Source: Mangrovibacterium marinum (GTDB taxonomy: Bacteria > Bacteroidota > Bacteroidia > Bacteroidales > Prolixibacteraceae). From it: DNA of 64,000 nucleotides. The translations under genes were made by a program, and so were the position numbers. The notes beneath the pieces were generated by a model. It worked only from the letters and a program-made list of their open reading frames with translations. It had not been told where the DNA came from and ran no database searches. Position 1 is the stretch's first letter, and every line of letters begins with the position of its first letter. The stretch spans positions 124,001-188,000 of the forward strand of contig NZ_QAAD01000004.1 of assembly GCF_003046625.1 (NCBI RefSeq), read 5' to 3'. Of this stretch, positions 41,115-51,166 are shown one piece after another.

Positions 41115-44100
41115 ATGAAGAAGGTGTTCAAACGCTTTGGTCATACCGCGATTAAAGCGTCAAAATGTGCTTTTTTACTGCTACTATCTCTTGGAGTTTT
41201 CAGCTCCGTCAATGCGCAAAAAAAACAGAAACCAACACCGCCGCTTCAACAAGCCGAAAACGGGAATCTGGTTTACACGCCGGACTCGCTGGGAAACCGG
41301 ATCCCCGATTTTTCCTACGCTGGCTACAAAACCTCGTCCGAGCCAATTCCTTTCGTACCAGTTAAAGTGGTCGTTGAACCTGTTGCAGGTGATATGACCG
41401 CGACAGTACAACGTGCAATCGACTATGTTTCGAGCTTGCCAATCGATCAAACCGGTTTTCGGGGAGCTATTTTGTTGAAAGCAGGAAACTATCAACTGGA
41501 TGGTCGGTTGACGATCAACCAATCGGGTGTTGTTTTGCGCGGTTCAGGTTTTGGCGAGACGGGGACCGTTTTGATCGCCGCGGGCAAAAGCCGCGAAACG
41601 CTGATCCGTGTCGAAGGAAAGCCGGTTGAGTTGAATGAAGCGCAAACCAGCATTACACAAGCTTATGTTCCTGTGGGCGCTTTTCAATTTCAGCTTGAAA
41701 ATGCCGCTCAATTTAAAGCTGGTGATCAAATCGCCATTACCCGACCAAGTACACAGGAATGGATTGACCGGCTTGAGATGAACGAATTTGGCGGAGAAAC
41801 GGGCTGGCTGGGCTGGAAACCTGGCGAACGCGACATTCGTTGGGATCGAACCATTGTTGCCGTGAAAGGAGATTCGCTGGTGCTGGATGCTCCGTTAACA
41901 ACAGCGTTGGACAAAGCAATTGGCGGAGCTTACGTTCAAGCTTATCAGGAAGACGGAAGAATTCAGAACATCGGTATTGAAAACCTAAACATCATATCAG
42001 AGTTCAATTCTGAAAACGCCAAAGATGAAGAGCATTGCTGGAATGGCATTAGCTTCGAAAATACAACAAACAGCTGGGTGCGCCGGGTTCAATTTAAACA
42101 CCTGGCAGGATCTGCAGTGGCTGTTTACGAGACTGCTTCGAAGGTAACGGTTGAAGATTGTCTATCTTTTGAGCCTGTTTCCGAGATCGCTGCTTTGCGC
42201 CGCTACACCTTTTTCACCGCCGGTCAACAATGTTTGTTCCTCCGGCTGGATGCTGAATTTGGCTATCACGATTTTGGAACCGGCTTTTGTTCTGCCGGGC
42301 CGAACGCATTTGTGCAGTGTGAATCGCATCTGCCGGTAAGTTTCAGCGGTGCGATCGACAGCTGGGCTTCGGGCGTGCTTTTCGACATTGTGAATGTTGA
42401 TGGCAATGCGCTGAGCTTCCGCAACCGCGAAATGAACGACTACGGTTCGGGCTGGACGGCTGCAAACTCCATGTTTTGGCAATGCTCGGCAGCGCGGATC
42501 GAGTGCTACAGCCCTCCGGGGGCTACCAACTGGGCGTACGGCGCTTGGGCGCAATTTGCCGGTAACGGTTACTGGAACAACGCCAACGAACATATTAAGC
42601 CGCGAAGTTTGTTCTTTGCGCAATTGCGCGAACGAATTGGTGCGGACAACACACCGAAAGCACCGGTCATCGATTACACAACCAATGGCACCAGTAGCCC
42701 GTCTGTGGAGCTTGCAGCCGAATTGACAGAATACGCCGAAAACCCTGCAGTCACACTGATTGAGTTTATCAAACAGAAGGTGAACGAAAATCCGATTTCG
42801 CAGGAGGCCGGAGATGCCAAACTTTTCTCTCAAATTAAGTTGAAAAGCAACGTTGAGAAGGAAGTGGAAGCTGCACCGGTAATGGAGATTTCAAACGGCT
42901 GGCTGGTGCGCGGAACTGCGGTACTGACCGGACAACGCCACGCAGTTCCCTGGTGGAGCGGCAACATGCGTCCACGAAAATTGGAACAGGCAAAACCCGC
43001 TGTTACGCGTTACGTTCCTGGTCGTCAAGGTTTGGGCTACACCGATCGCCTGATAGATGTCATCCAGTGGATGAAGGATGAAAATAAGATTGGCCTGGAG
43101 CAGAATTATGCGCTTTGGTACGATCGCCGTCGCGACGACCACGAGCGCATCCGCCGCATGGATGGTGAGGCCTGGGTCCCGTATTACGAATTGCCTTTTG
43201 CCCGTACCGGGAAAGAATTGGCCTGGGATGGTTTGAGTAAATATGATTTGACAAAATATAATCCCTGGTATTGGCGGCGCCTGAAGCAATTTGCCGATTT
43301 GGCCGACCAGAATGGTTTGGTGCTGATTCACCAGGATTATTTTCAGCACAACATTGTCGAGGCTGGTGCGCACTGGGTCGATTCGCCCTGGCGCACGGTA
43401 AACAACATCAATCACACCGGTTTTCCGGAGCCTGTGCCTTTTGCCGGCGACAAGCGGGTGTTTATGGATCAGCATTTTTACGATGTAAGCAATCCGGTTC
43501 GCCGGGAACTGCACCGTCAATATATTCGCCAGTGCCTGGAGAATTTCAAAGATAACAACGGCGTCATTCAACTGACCAGCGCCGAGTTTACCGGCCCGCT
43601 GCATTTCATGCAGTTTTGGCTTGATGTAATTGCCGGCTGGGAACAGGAAACCGGCCGCGATGTCATGGTTGGACTGAGTGCTACAAAAGACGTTCAGGAT
43701 TCAATCCTGGCAGATCCGCTTCGCTCAAAAATTGTCGACCTGATTGACATTCGTTACTGGAGCAGCCGCGACGACGGTACCCAATTTGCCCCGCTTGGCG
43801 GGCAGCACCTGGCGCCTCGCCAACAGATGCGCCTCGAAAAAATCGGCAAGCGATCTTTCGACCAGGTTTACACCGATGTGTTGAGCTACAAAAAGGCATT
43901 TCCTGCAAAAGCAGTGATGTATTCGTTCGATCAGTCGGACAAGCTGGCCTGGGCAATTTTTATGGCCGGAGGTTCTTTGGCTGGTATTCCTCCGGTGAAA
44001 GCGGATGGTTTTCTGAATGCCGCTTCATCCATGCACGCAGAGGCAACGAACATGGAAGGCCTTTACAAACTGGCTGCTGCCGATGGCGCCTGCATTTTCT

Positions 44101-44282
44101 ATTTAGATAATCGTTCTCCGGAATATGCCGCAGAATTGGGCGCCGGAAATTACCAGTTGATCGAGATTGACCCGGCCACCGGCGAGCAAGTTGGCAAAGA
44201 GGTTCGGGTGAAGGGTGGAAAACAAATTCAGCTTCAAACCGCAGGAAAATCGGAAGCGGTTTTCTGGTTTCGAAAGTTGTAA
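41115..44282 (+). CDS. Two-part beta-helix/DUF6298-type protein of unknown activity
   Basis: 1055 residues with a signal peptide ending VNAQ (about residue 35). Residues 80-480 are a right-handed beta-helix of the pectate-lyase-3 kind (MTATVQRAIDYVSSLP, GVVLRGSGFGETGTVLIAAG). Residues about 590-1050 look like a TIM barrel (LWYDRRRDDHERIRRMDGEAW, GLVLIHQDYFQHNIVEAGAHWV, VIQLTSAEFTGP) with acidic residues at strand ends, as in glycoside hydrolases. I think this is the DUF6298 architecture, for which I know no demonstrated activity. Location beside a pectate lyase under a LacI site suggests action on pectin, perhaps RG-II. It is the last gene of the island. Confidence 0.7.
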   Translation: MKKVFKRFGHTAIKASKCAFLLLLSLGVFSSVNAQKKQKPTPPLQQAENGNLVYTPDSLGNRIPDFSYAGYKTSSEPIPFVPVKVVVEPVAGDMTATVQRAIDYVSSLPIDQTGFRGAILLKAGNYQLDGRLTINQSGVVLRGSGFGETGTVLIAAGKSRETLIRVEGKPVELNEAQTSITQAYVPVGAFQFQLENAAQFKAGDQIAITRPSTQEWIDRLEMNEFGGETGWLGWKPGERDIRWDRTIVAVKGDSLVLDAPLTTALDKAIGGAYVQAYQEDGRIQNIGIENLNIISEFNSENAKDEEHCWNGISFENTTNSWVRRVQFKHLAGSAVAVYETASKVTVEDCLSFEPVSEIAALRRYTFFTAGQQCLFLRLDAEFGYHDFGTGFCSAGPNAFVQCESHLPVSFSGAIDSWASGVLFDIVNVDGNALSFRNREMNDYGSGWTAANSMFWQCSAARIECYSPPGATNWAYGAWAQFAGNGYWNNANEHIKPRSLFFAQLRERIGADNTPKAPVIDYTTNGTSSPSVELAAELTEYAENPAVTLIEFIKQKVNENPISQEAGDAKLFSQIKLKSNVEKEVEAAPVMEISNGWLVRGTAVLTGQRHAVPWWSGNMRPRKLEQAKPAVTRYVPGRQGLGYTDRLIDVIQWMKDENKIGLEQNYALWYDRRRDDHERIRRMDGEAWVPYYELPFARTGKELAWDGLSKYDLTKYNPWYWRRLKQFADLADQNGLVLIHQDYFQHNIVEAGAHWVDSPWRTVNNINHTGFPEPVPFAGDKRVFMDQHFYDVSNPVRRELHRQYIRQCLENFKDNNGVIQLTSAEFTGPLHFMQFWLDVIAGWEQETGRDVMVGLSATKDVQDSILADPLRSKIVDLIDIRYWSSRDDGTQFAPLGGQHLAPRQQMRLEKIGKRSFDQVYTDVLSYKKAFPAKAVMYSFDQSDKLAWAIFMAGGSLAGIPPVKADGFLNAASSMHAEATNMEGLYKLAAADGACIFYLDNRSPEYAAELGAGNYQLIEIDPATGEQVGKEVRVKGGKQIQLQTAGKSEAVFWFRKL

Positions 44283-44747
44283 GTTGAATTGCAAACGCAA
44301 CAAAAAAACAAACGTTTAAATAGTATGCTTATTGCTGCGCTCTGTTTTCACTCATTTGGTGTTTCCGCCTGGCAGGAGAGCTGAGTAACCGAATCAGATA
44401 TTGAATTTGATATTCCTTAGATAAGGTTTTTTAACATTTCTTGTCAGTCATTAACGTAACTTTCAACTAGTTTTGAGGTACATATTAACAAGTAACAAGA
44501 ATTTTTTTCATAGAATAGTTTGATTAGTTTGAGAAAAGGACGGGCCACCGTCCTTTTTTTATGGGCTGACAAAAGATCAAGCTTTTCCCATGGCTCCGAC
44601 TAATTTTCAGCTATTGCAAGTAAGATACCGTCATTTTGTCTTATCATAACATTCTTCCCGCTTTTGGCTTTTCTTTTGCTTGCCTGTCTATATCCTGTTC
44701 GGTCTTAGCGGTCGACAGGGCAATCCAAATCGAATAAATATGGAGCT
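44283..44747. other. Boundary gap between the carbohydrate island and clpB
   Basis: 465 bp without a gene. A weak LacI-like word ACAAACGTTTAAAT lies at 44308-44321. A strong terminator hairpin sits at 44535-44560 (separate entry). The 187 bp after it must hold the clpB promoter; I cannot place it with confidence and see no CIRCE element. Confidence 0.6.
44535..44560 (+). terminator. Strong intrinsic terminator upstream of clpB
   Basis: AAAGGACGG/CCGTCCTTT with a GCCA loop followed by a T-run. It either ends the lyase/DUF6298 transcript about 250 bp past the stop codon or ends a short RNA that starts in the preceding AT-rich stretch. Confidence 0.85.
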
Positions 44748-47336
44748 ATGAATTTTAATAATTTCACAATTAAATCGCAGGAAGCTTTGCAGCATGCCTT
44801 TCAAGTGGCACAGGCAAAGCAACAACAGGCCGTTGAGCCAGGTCACATTCTGAAGGGCTTGTTACATTCGGCCGAAAATGTTACCGGCTTTTTGCTGAAG
44901 AAGTTGGGCGTTAATGTCTCTGTATTTCAGCAAGCCTTGGATCGAATTGTTGATGCCTATCCGAAGGTGAGCGGGGGAGAGCAGTATTTGTCGTCGTCGG
45001 CCAATAGAGCCTTGCAGAAATCGTTGGATTTGTCACGCAAAATGGGAGACCAGTTTGTTTCGGTGGAACATATCTTAATGGGACTGCTGGAGAGTGGCGA
45101 TACGGTTGCCAGCATGCTCAAAGACAGTGGGGTGCATAAAAAGGATCTGGAGGCAGCTGTCAGTGAGCTGCGAAAAGGAGCAAAAGTTGAAAGTCAGACT
45201 GCCGAAGATCAGTTTAACTCATTAAGTCGTTTTGCCATCAACCTGAATGAACAGGCTCGTAACGGCAAGCTCGATCCCGTCATTGGGCGTGACGAAGAAA
45301 TCCGGCGTCTATTGCAAATATTATCGCGGCGTACCAAGAATAATCCGGTCTTGATTGGCGAGCCCGGGACTGGTAAGACAGCTATTGCTGAAGGATTAGC
45401 GCATCGGATTGTTCGCGGCGATGTGCCCGAAAATCTGAAATCAAAGCAGCTTTTTTCACTGGACATGGGTGCATTAATTGCCGGTGCAAAATACAAGGGC
45501 GAATTCGAAGAGCGCTTAAAGGCTGTTGTCAACGAGGTCATTAAATCCGATGGAGAGGTGATTCTGTTTATCGACGAGATTCACACCTTGGTAGGTGCCG
45601 GCAAAGGAGAAGGGGCGATGGACGCGGCCAATATTCTGAAACCGGCCTTGGCACGGGGCGAGTTGCGGGCTATTGGCGCAACAACGCTGGACGAGTATCA
45701 AAAATATTTCGAAAAAGATAAGGCTTTGGAACGCCGTTTCCAGATCGTGATGGTAAATGAGCCCGACACGCTGAGTGCGATTTCAATCTTGCGGGGTTTG
45801 AAAGAACGCTATGAATCGCACCACAAAGTGCGCATTAAAGATAACGCGATTATAGCAGCGGTAGAGCTGTCGCAGCGTTACATTTCAGATCGCTTTTTGC
45901 CCGATAAGGCCATTGATCTGATGGACGAGGCTGCTGCTAAATTACGGCTGGAGATGGACTCGGTGCCCGAAGAGCTGGATGAAATCGAACGGAAGATTAA
46001 GCAGCTCGAGATTGAGCGCGAAGCTATCAAGCGTGAAAAGGATGATGCTAAACTGGCCGTGTTGAACGAGGAAATTGCAAACCTGAAAGAGGAACAGTCG
46101 CGTTACCGGGCACAGTGGGAGATGGAGAAATCAGTCATTGATGGTATTCAACAGAATAAAACCGATATCGAAAATCTAAAATTCGAAGCTGAGCAGGCTG
46201 AACGTAGCGGCGATTATGGCAAAGTGGCCGAAATTCGCTATGGCAAGCTGAAAGAAGCCGAAGCTGAAATTGAACGTTTGCAGACCGAGCTGAAGCAAAT
46301 ACAGGGGGCGGCCTTAATTAAAGAAGAGGTGGACTCGGAAGATATTGCCGAAGTGGTAGCCCGCTGGACCGGTATTCCCGTGAGTAAGATGATGCAGAGC
46401 GAGCGCGAGAAGCTCCTTCACCTGGAAGATGAGTTGCATAAGCGGGTCATCGGGCAGGAGGAAGCCATAAAAGCGGTGTCGGATGCGGTGCGCAGAAGTC
46501 GTGCCGGCTTGCAGGACGAGAAGCGTCCAATCGGATCTTTTATTTTCCTGGGGACAACCGGTGTTGGTAAAACAGAGCTGGCCAAAGCGTTGGCCGAATA
46601 CCTGTTCGACGATGAAAACATGATGACCCGCATTGATATGTCGGAGTATCAGGAGAAATTCTCTGTAACCCGCTTAATTGGTTCGCCTCCCGGATATGTG
46701 GGCTACGACGAAGGTGGTCAGCTGACTGAAGCCGTTCGGCGTAAACCCTACTCGGTTGTTTTGTTCGACGAGATTGAGAAGGCGCACCCGGATGTGTTCA
46801 ATGTCCTTTTGCAGGTGTTGGACGACGGCCGGCTGACTGATAACAAGGGGCGATTGGTAAACTTCAAGAACACGATTATCATCATGACTTCCAATCTTGG
46901 ATCTCATTTAATTCAGGAGAGCTTTGAAAAGATGACTAACGGCAATAGGGAAGAGTTTTTTGAGCAAACCCGCGCACAGGTGCTGGATTTGCTGCGTAAG
47001 ACAATTCGCCCGGAGTTTCTAAACCGGATTGATGAAACCATCATGTTTACTCCCCTTAGTCGCGAGGATATGAAGGGGATCGTGCAAATACAATTCACCC
47101 GGATTATGAAACGGCTGGGCAACCAGAATATCCGTATTCGGATTTCCGAAGCAGCTGTTCAGTGGCTGGCAACGGCTGGTTACGATCCGCAGTTTGGAGC
47201 AAGGCCGGTTAACCGCTTATTGCAAAAATTTGTGTTGAATGAATTGTCGAAAGAAATTCTTTCCGGTCAGTTGTCGGCCGATCAACAAATTGTGATCGAC
47301 CTGAAGAATGACGCATTGGTCTTTTTGACCGAATAA
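44748..47336 (+). CDS. clpB: ATP-dependent chaperone ClpB
   Basis: 862 residues, the usual ClpB length. Residues 1-145 are the Clp N-domain ([20 protein letters not shown]). AAA1 has Walker A GEPGTGKT (about 203-210) and Walker [10 protein letters not shown] coiled-coil middle domain spans about 405-525, which distinguishes ClpB from ClpA/ClpC. AAA2 has GTTGVGKTE (about 604) and [14 protein letters not shown]. The hexamer rescues aggregated proteins with DnaK in the cytoplasm. Single-gene transcript, closed by a hairpin shared with the convergent Hpt gene. Confidence 0.97.
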   Translation: MNFNNFTIKSQEALQHAFQVAQAKQQQAVEPGHILKGLLHSAENVTGFLLKKLGVNVSVFQQALDRIVDAYPKVSGGEQYLSSSANRALQKSLDLSRKMGDQFVSVEHILMGLLESGDTVASMLKDSGVHKKDLEAAVSELRKGAKVESQTAEDQFNSLSRFAINLNEQARNGKLDPVIGRDEEIRRLLQILSRRTKNNPVLIGEPGTGKTAIAEGLAHRIVRGDVPENLKSKQLFSLDMGALIAGAKYKGEFEERLKAVVNEVIKSDGEVILFIDEIHTLVGAGKGEGAMDAANILKPALARGELRAIGATTLDEYQKYFEKDKALERRFQIVMVNEPDTLSAISILRGLKERYESHHKVRIKDNAIIAAVELSQRYISDRFLPDKAIDLMDEAAAKLRLEMDSVPEELDEIERKIKQLEIEREAIKREKDDAKLAVLNEEIANLKEEQSRYRAQWEMEKSVIDGIQQNKTDIENLKFEAEQAERSGDYGKVAEIRYGKLKEAEAEIERLQTELKQIQGAALIKEEVDSEDIAEVVARWTGIPVSKMMQSEREKLLHLEDELHKRVIGQEEAIKAVSDAVRRSRAGLQDEKRPIGSFIFLGTTGVGKTELAKALAEYLFDDENMMTRIDMSEYQEKFSVTRLIGSPPGYVGYDEGGQLTEAVRRKPYSVVLFDEIEKAHPDVFNVLLQVLDDGRLTDNKGRLVNFKNTIIIMTSNLGSHLIQESFEKMTNGNREEFFEQTRAQVLDLLRKTIRPEFLNRIDETIMFTPLSREDMKGIVQIQFTRIMKRLGNQNIRIRISEAAVQWLATAGYDPQFGARPVNRLLQKFVLNELSKEILSGQLSADQQIVIDLKNDALVFLTE

Positions 47337-47343
47337 AAAACAG

Positions 47344-47373
47344 AGCATAGACATCGAGCTGGTGTCTATGCTT
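47344..47373. terminator. Bidirectional terminator between clpB and the Hpt gene
   Basis: Stem AGCATAGACA/TGTCTATGCT with a 9-base loop, A-rich on the left and T-rich on the right. It follows the clpB stop by 7 bp and overlaps the last codons of the convergent Hpt gene. Confidence 0.75.
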
Positions 47374-47725
47374 TTATTTCTTCTAAAATTGCACGAAGTT
47401 CCCGGTGTGCCCGGTCTATAAGTGTTTCAAACTCGGCTACATGTTCCTCGTAGCTCTCAATTTCTTCCAGCTTTTGGGTTTTTAGCTGCAGCTGCTTTAA
47501 GCGCATACCAAGATCATTCATACCAAAAGTCATAACCGACGATTTCGCTTTATGCGCCAGTTCACCCAGCTCTTTATACTTTTTTTGACTTAAATAATCC
47601 CGGAGTCCTGTTTTAAATTCAATAATTTGTTCGAAAAACATTTCTATGAATTCCCTGGTTGTTTCGGGATCCCCGCCAGTTACTTCATTCAAATAATCTA
47701 AACTGGTTACTTTATTTTCATTCAT
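47366..47725 (-). CDS. Hpt (histidine phosphotransfer) domain protein
   Basis: 119 residues, all helical, no signal. ELAHKAKSSVMTFGMNDL contains the phosphorylatable His58 in the Hpt pattern (HxxKG/SS). Such free-standing proteins relay phosphoryl groups between a hybrid histidine kinase and a response regulator. No kinase or receiver gene is adjacent, so its partners are elsewhere. The gene is convergent with clpB. Confidence 0.85.
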   Translation of the reverse strand: MNENKVTSLDYLNEVTGGDPETTREFIEMFFEQIIEFKTGLRDYLSQKKYKELGELAHKAKSSVMTFGMNDLGMRLKQLQLKTQKLEEIESYEEHVAEFETLIDRAHRELRAILEEIKA

Positions 47726-47902
47726 CGCGTAAAGTTAATTGGCCTTTTCAATTCTCTGAAAGACAATGATAGTAAAAAAAAATTACTTGTATTCAAGCAA
47801 GCGAGTCCATTATGGCAAAATACAGATAAACTTTTCCTGACATATTTCATAATTTAGAGTGTTCGTAAGCTTTAGTTTTACACACCTAAAAAAGGAAAAC
47901 GC

Positions 47903-48991
47903 ATGAAGAAGACAGTTTTTAATGAAATACATAAAGCAGCAGGAGGGAAAATGGTTGAGTTTGCAGGCTTCGAAATGCCTGTTGAATTTGCCGGTATCAA
48001 AACCGAGCATCTTGCCGTGCGCGAGAATGTGGGGGTTTTTGATGTTTCTCACATGGGCGAATTTTGGGTGAAAGGTCCGCATGCTGCCGATTTGGTACAG
48101 TATGTTACCACCAACGATATTTCCGTTATGCAACCGGGCCAGGCTCAGTATTCCTGCTTGCCCAATGGCAAGGGCGGAATTGTTGACGACTTACTGGTGT
48201 ACTATTACGAAGCCGAAAAATACATGCTGGTGGTGAATGCGGCCAATATTGAGAAAGACTGGAATTGGATTGTGTCGCAAAACAAGTTTGGTGCCGAGCT
48301 CGAGAATGCTTCCGATACGATTAGTCAGCTGGCTATCCAAGGGCCCAATGCGCTTGCTGTTCTTCAGAAACTTTGCGTAATCGATTTGGCGGGCTTAAAG
48401 TACTACACGTTTACAACAGCTGAGTTTGCCGGCGTGAAAGAGGTCATTGTTTCGGCAACAGGCTACACCGGAGCCGGTGGTTTCGAGCTGTACTTCCACA
48501 ACCAGGATGCTGAAAAAATTTATCAGGCCATTTTCGAGGCCGGAGCCGAATTTAATATTCAGCCCATCGGGCTGGGAGCCCGCGATACCCTTCGTCTGGA
48601 GATGGGCTATTGCTTGTACGGCAACGATATTGACGATACGACTTCGCCCATAGAGGCTGGACTGGGATGGATAACCAAATTCAATGAGAAAAACGATTTC
48701 ATTAATAAAGACTTTTTTGAAGTACAGAAAACCGAAGGGGTAAGCCGCAAGTTGCGTGGATTTGAAATGGTTGATCGGGGGATTCCCCGTCATGGCTACG
48801 AACTGTTTGACGAGACTGGCCATAAAATCGGTGAAGTTACCTCGGGAACGCAGTCGCCGGTTTTGAATAAAGGGATTGGTATGGGCTATGTGGCCAAAAC
48901 CTATTCTGCCATTGGAACGGAGATCTATGTCGGAGTCAGAAATAAAAAATTGAAAGCAAAAATTGTACGGGTTCCATTCCTGAAACAGTAG
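47903..48991 (+). CDS. gcvT: Glycine cleavage system aminomethyltransferase (T protein)
   Basis: 362 residues. Family phrases: [67 protein letters not shown] and the glycine/folate-site [21 protein letters not shown]. It transfers the aminomethyl carbon to tetrahydrofolate in the cytoplasm, with GcvP and GcvH, which are not adjacent. Stand-alone gene with its own terminator. Confidence 0.96.
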   Translation: MKKTVFNEIHKAAGGKMVEFAGFEMPVEFAGIKTEHLAVRENVGVFDVSHMGEFWVKGPHAADLVQYVTTNDISVMQPGQAQYSCLPNGKGGIVDDLLVYYYEAEKYMLVVNAANIEKDWNWIVSQNKFGAELENASDTISQLAIQGPNALAVLQKLCVIDLAGLKYYTFTTAEFAGVKEVIVSATGYTGAGGFELYFHNQDAEKIYQAIFEAGAEFNIQPIGLGARDTLRLEMGYCLYGNDIDDTTSPIEAGLGWITKFNEKNDFINKDFFEVQKTEGVSRKLRGFEMVDRGIPRHGYELFDETGHKIGEVTSGTQSPVLNKGIGMGYVAKTYSAIGTEIYVGVRNKKLKAKIVRVPFLKQ

Positions 48992-49024
48992 GAACGGAAA
49001 ACTTACAACTTTACTTTAACCTTT

Positions 49025-49055
49025 GCCCGTCAAATTATTTTTGGCGGGCTTTTTT
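49025..49055 (+). terminator. Rho-independent terminator after gcvT
   Basis: GCCCGTCA/TGGCGGGC stem (one G-U pair) followed by TTTTTT, 33 bp past the gcvT stop. Confidence 0.85.
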
Positions 49056-49112
49056 GGTTCTCGGCATCAATTATCTTTTATCTTTGCGCTTCCAATAACG
49101 TTGAAGCTGAAG

Positions 49113-49838
49113 ATGAAAAACACGAAACTTAGGTTAGAAACCTGTTTATCTCCTGCCTTGTACCCCAAGCATGCCCATGACGAAAACATTGTTGTTGTGG
49201 TTGATATCCTCCGTGCAACATCGTCGATATGCACCGCGCTGCACAACGGGGTGAAGCGGATCATTCCGGTTGCCACTGTTGAAGAAGCCCGAACAAAAAA
49301 AGAAGAGGGATTTATTGTAGCCTCGGAACGAGATGGTTACGTGCTCGATTTTGCCGACTTCGGAAATTCACCCTTCAACTTTACTGCTGAGCGGGTAAAA
49401 GACCGCGAGATTGTTTATTCAACCACCAACGGAACACGCTGTATCCACATGGCCAGTCATTCCCGGGCTGTTGTTATTGGTTCGTTTCTGAATTTGACTG
49501 CTTTAACCGATTGGCTGCTTCAGCAGGATGCTCCGGTGTTAATCTTCTGCGCATCGTGGAAAGACCGCTTTAGCCTGGAAGATACCGTCTTTGCCGGTGC
49601 ACTGGCCGAGAAATTACTCGAATCCGGTAAATATGAAACCATTTGCGATGCTGTAACTGCCTCGCTCGACTTATGGTCGCTTGCCAAAAATGATTTGAAT
49701 GGCTATATCCAGAAAGCAGCCCAAAAAGGACGACTGGCTGCCAAAGGCTTGGATGATTGTATTGAATTTTGTCATCAGCCGGATTTTACCAAGGTCGTTC
49801 CGCAGTTTTCAGGTGGAGATTTGATCCCGGTTTCCTAA
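49113..49838 (+). CDS. comB: 2-phosphosulfolactate phosphatase family protein
   Basis: 241 residues from ATG (MKNTKLRLETCLSPALYP); the longer in-frame extension runs back through the gcvT terminator and is rejected. ComB marks: ENIVVVVDILRATSSICTAL, ASERDGYVLDFADFGNSPF, VYSTTNGTRCI and SLEDTVFAG. In methanogens ComB dephosphorylates phosphosulfolactate in coenzyme M synthesis. In Bacteroidota the family probably serves sulfonate metabolism (sulfolactate-containing compounds such as sulfonolipid precursors), but the role here is not proven. Stands alone. Confidence 0.88.
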   Translation: MKNTKLRLETCLSPALYPKHAHDENIVVVVDILRATSSICTALHNGVKRIIPVATVEEARTKKEEGFIVASERDGYVLDFADFGNSPFNFTAERVKDREIVYSTTNGTRCIHMASHSRAVVIGSFLNLTALTDWLLQQDAPVLIFCASWKDRFSLEDTVFAGALAEKLLESGKYETICDAVTASLDLWSLAKNDLNGYIQKAAQKGRLAAKGLDDCIEFCHQPDFTKVVPQFSGGDLIPVS

Positions 49839-50023
49839 CTTTGTATGGCCCATAGATAAGCTGTTGCAAAGATTTGTGAGCTCGTAAGGGCAACTGATGA
49901 GCCAGACTGTTGGCTATTCTGAAAGCCCGGCTTCGCGATTGATCTCATCGTCGACTGGCCATAAATAATGAAAAGAATACAAATGAATTAATAAAATATT
50001 TTTTAACCCTAAAATAACATACC

Positions 50024-51094
50024 ATGAAGAAGCATAATTTTTATGCAGGACCCTCAATCCTACCCGAATTTACCAAACAAAAAGTAGCTGAAGCAGCTGT
50101 TGACTTCGCCGGTACCGGACTTTCTGTGATGGAAGTTTCTCACCGTTCAAAGGAATTTGTTGCTGTTATGGACGAAGCTGTTGCCTTGGTTAAGGAATTG
50201 CTGAACGTTCCGGAAGGTTACTCGGTGTTGTTTTTGCAAGGTGGTGCCAGCCTCGAGTTCCTGATGGCTCCATACAACCTGATGAAATCAAAAGCAGCTT
50301 ACCTGAATACTGGTTCGTGGGCAGGTAAAGCCATGAAAGAAGCGAAATACTTTGGCGAAGTTGTAGAGGTAGCTTCTTCAAAGGACAAAAATTTCAACTA
50401 TATCCCCAAAGCGTTCGACGTTCCTGCTGATGCTGACTACCTGCACATCACAACGAACAATACAATTTTTGGTACTGAAATTAAAACAGACTTGGATGTG
50501 CCCGTACAATTGGTGGCCGATATGTCTTCTGATATTTTCAGCCGTCCGATCGACGTGGCTAAATACGATATGATTTATGCCGGTGCTCAGAAAAACCTCG
50601 GACCGTCAGGAGCCACTTTGGTTATTATTAAGGACGAAGCTTTGGATAAAACAGGTCGCACAATTCCGACCATGTTGGATTTCCAAACACACATCAAAGC
50701 TGGTTCAATGTTTAATACGCCTTCAACCATCGCTGTTTATGCTTGTTTGCAAACGCTGGTTTGGTTGAAAGAGCAAGGTGGTGTTGAAGCAATGGAAAAA
50801 ATCAACATCGAAAAAGCAGACTTGTTATATGCTGAACTGGATCGCAACAAATTGTTCGTTCCAACAGTTCCGGCTGCTGAAGACCGCTCTCGCATGAATG
50901 TAACATTTGTTATGGCTGAAGGTTACGAAGCGTTGGAAAAGGAATTCAACGATTTTGCCACATCAAAAGGAATGATTGGACTGAAAGGACACCGTTCTGT
51001 TGGTGGTTTCCGCGCGTCGATTTACAATGCCATGCCTGCCGACAGTGTGAAAGCACTGATCGAGGTTATGAAAGAATTCGAAGCCAGTCACTAA
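50024..51094 (+). CDS. serC: Phosphoserine aminotransferase
   Basis: 356 residues. PLP-dependent class V aminotransferase with [11 protein letters not shown] at the start, [11 protein letters not shown], and the PLP-lysine in [12 protein letters not shown] (about residue 190). [18 protein letters not shown] near the C-terminus is typical of SerC. It makes 3-phosphoserine from 3-phosphohydroxypyruvate; the serA-like gene that makes this substrate is next, separated by a hairpin terminator. Confidence 0.97.
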   Translation: MKKHNFYAGPSILPEFTKQKVAEAAVDFAGTGLSVMEVSHRSKEFVAVMDEAVALVKELLNVPEGYSVLFLQGGASLEFLMAPYNLMKSKAAYLNTGSWAGKAMKEAKYFGEVVEVASSKDKNFNYIPKAFDVPADADYLHITTNNTIFGTEIKTDLDVPVQLVADMSSDIFSRPIDVAKYDMIYAGAQKNLGPSGATLVIIKDEALDKTGRTIPTMLDFQTHIKAGSMFNTPSTIAVYACLQTLVWLKEQGGVEAMEKINIEKADLLYAELDRNKLFVPTVPAAEDRSRMNVTFVMAEGYEALEKEFNDFATSKGMIGLKGHRSVGGFRASIYNAMPADSVKALIEVMKEFEASH

Positions 51095-51102
51095 TTCAAT
51101 AT

Positions 51103-51142
51103 AAAGAAAAAGCAGGATGGGGGTCCTGCTTTTTCTTTTTTC
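51103..51142 (+). terminator. Rho-independent terminator between serC and serA
   Basis: Long stem AAAGAAAAAGCAGGA/TCCTGCTTTTTCTTT with a 6-base loop followed by T residues. It may act as a partial terminator, lowering serA relative to serC. Confidence 0.85.
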
Positions 51143-51166
51143 AGCGAAAACTAAACGACTTGAACT

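Noticed and set aside
42162-43604. Long minus-strand frames opposite the DUF6298-type gene
   Set aside because: Antisense shadows of a conserved protein; composition typical of reverse reading.
44308-44321. Further LacI-type operator
   Set aside because: ACAAACGTTTAAAT matches only the AAACGTTT centre and lacks both outer TG/CA pairs; it stands after the last island gene.
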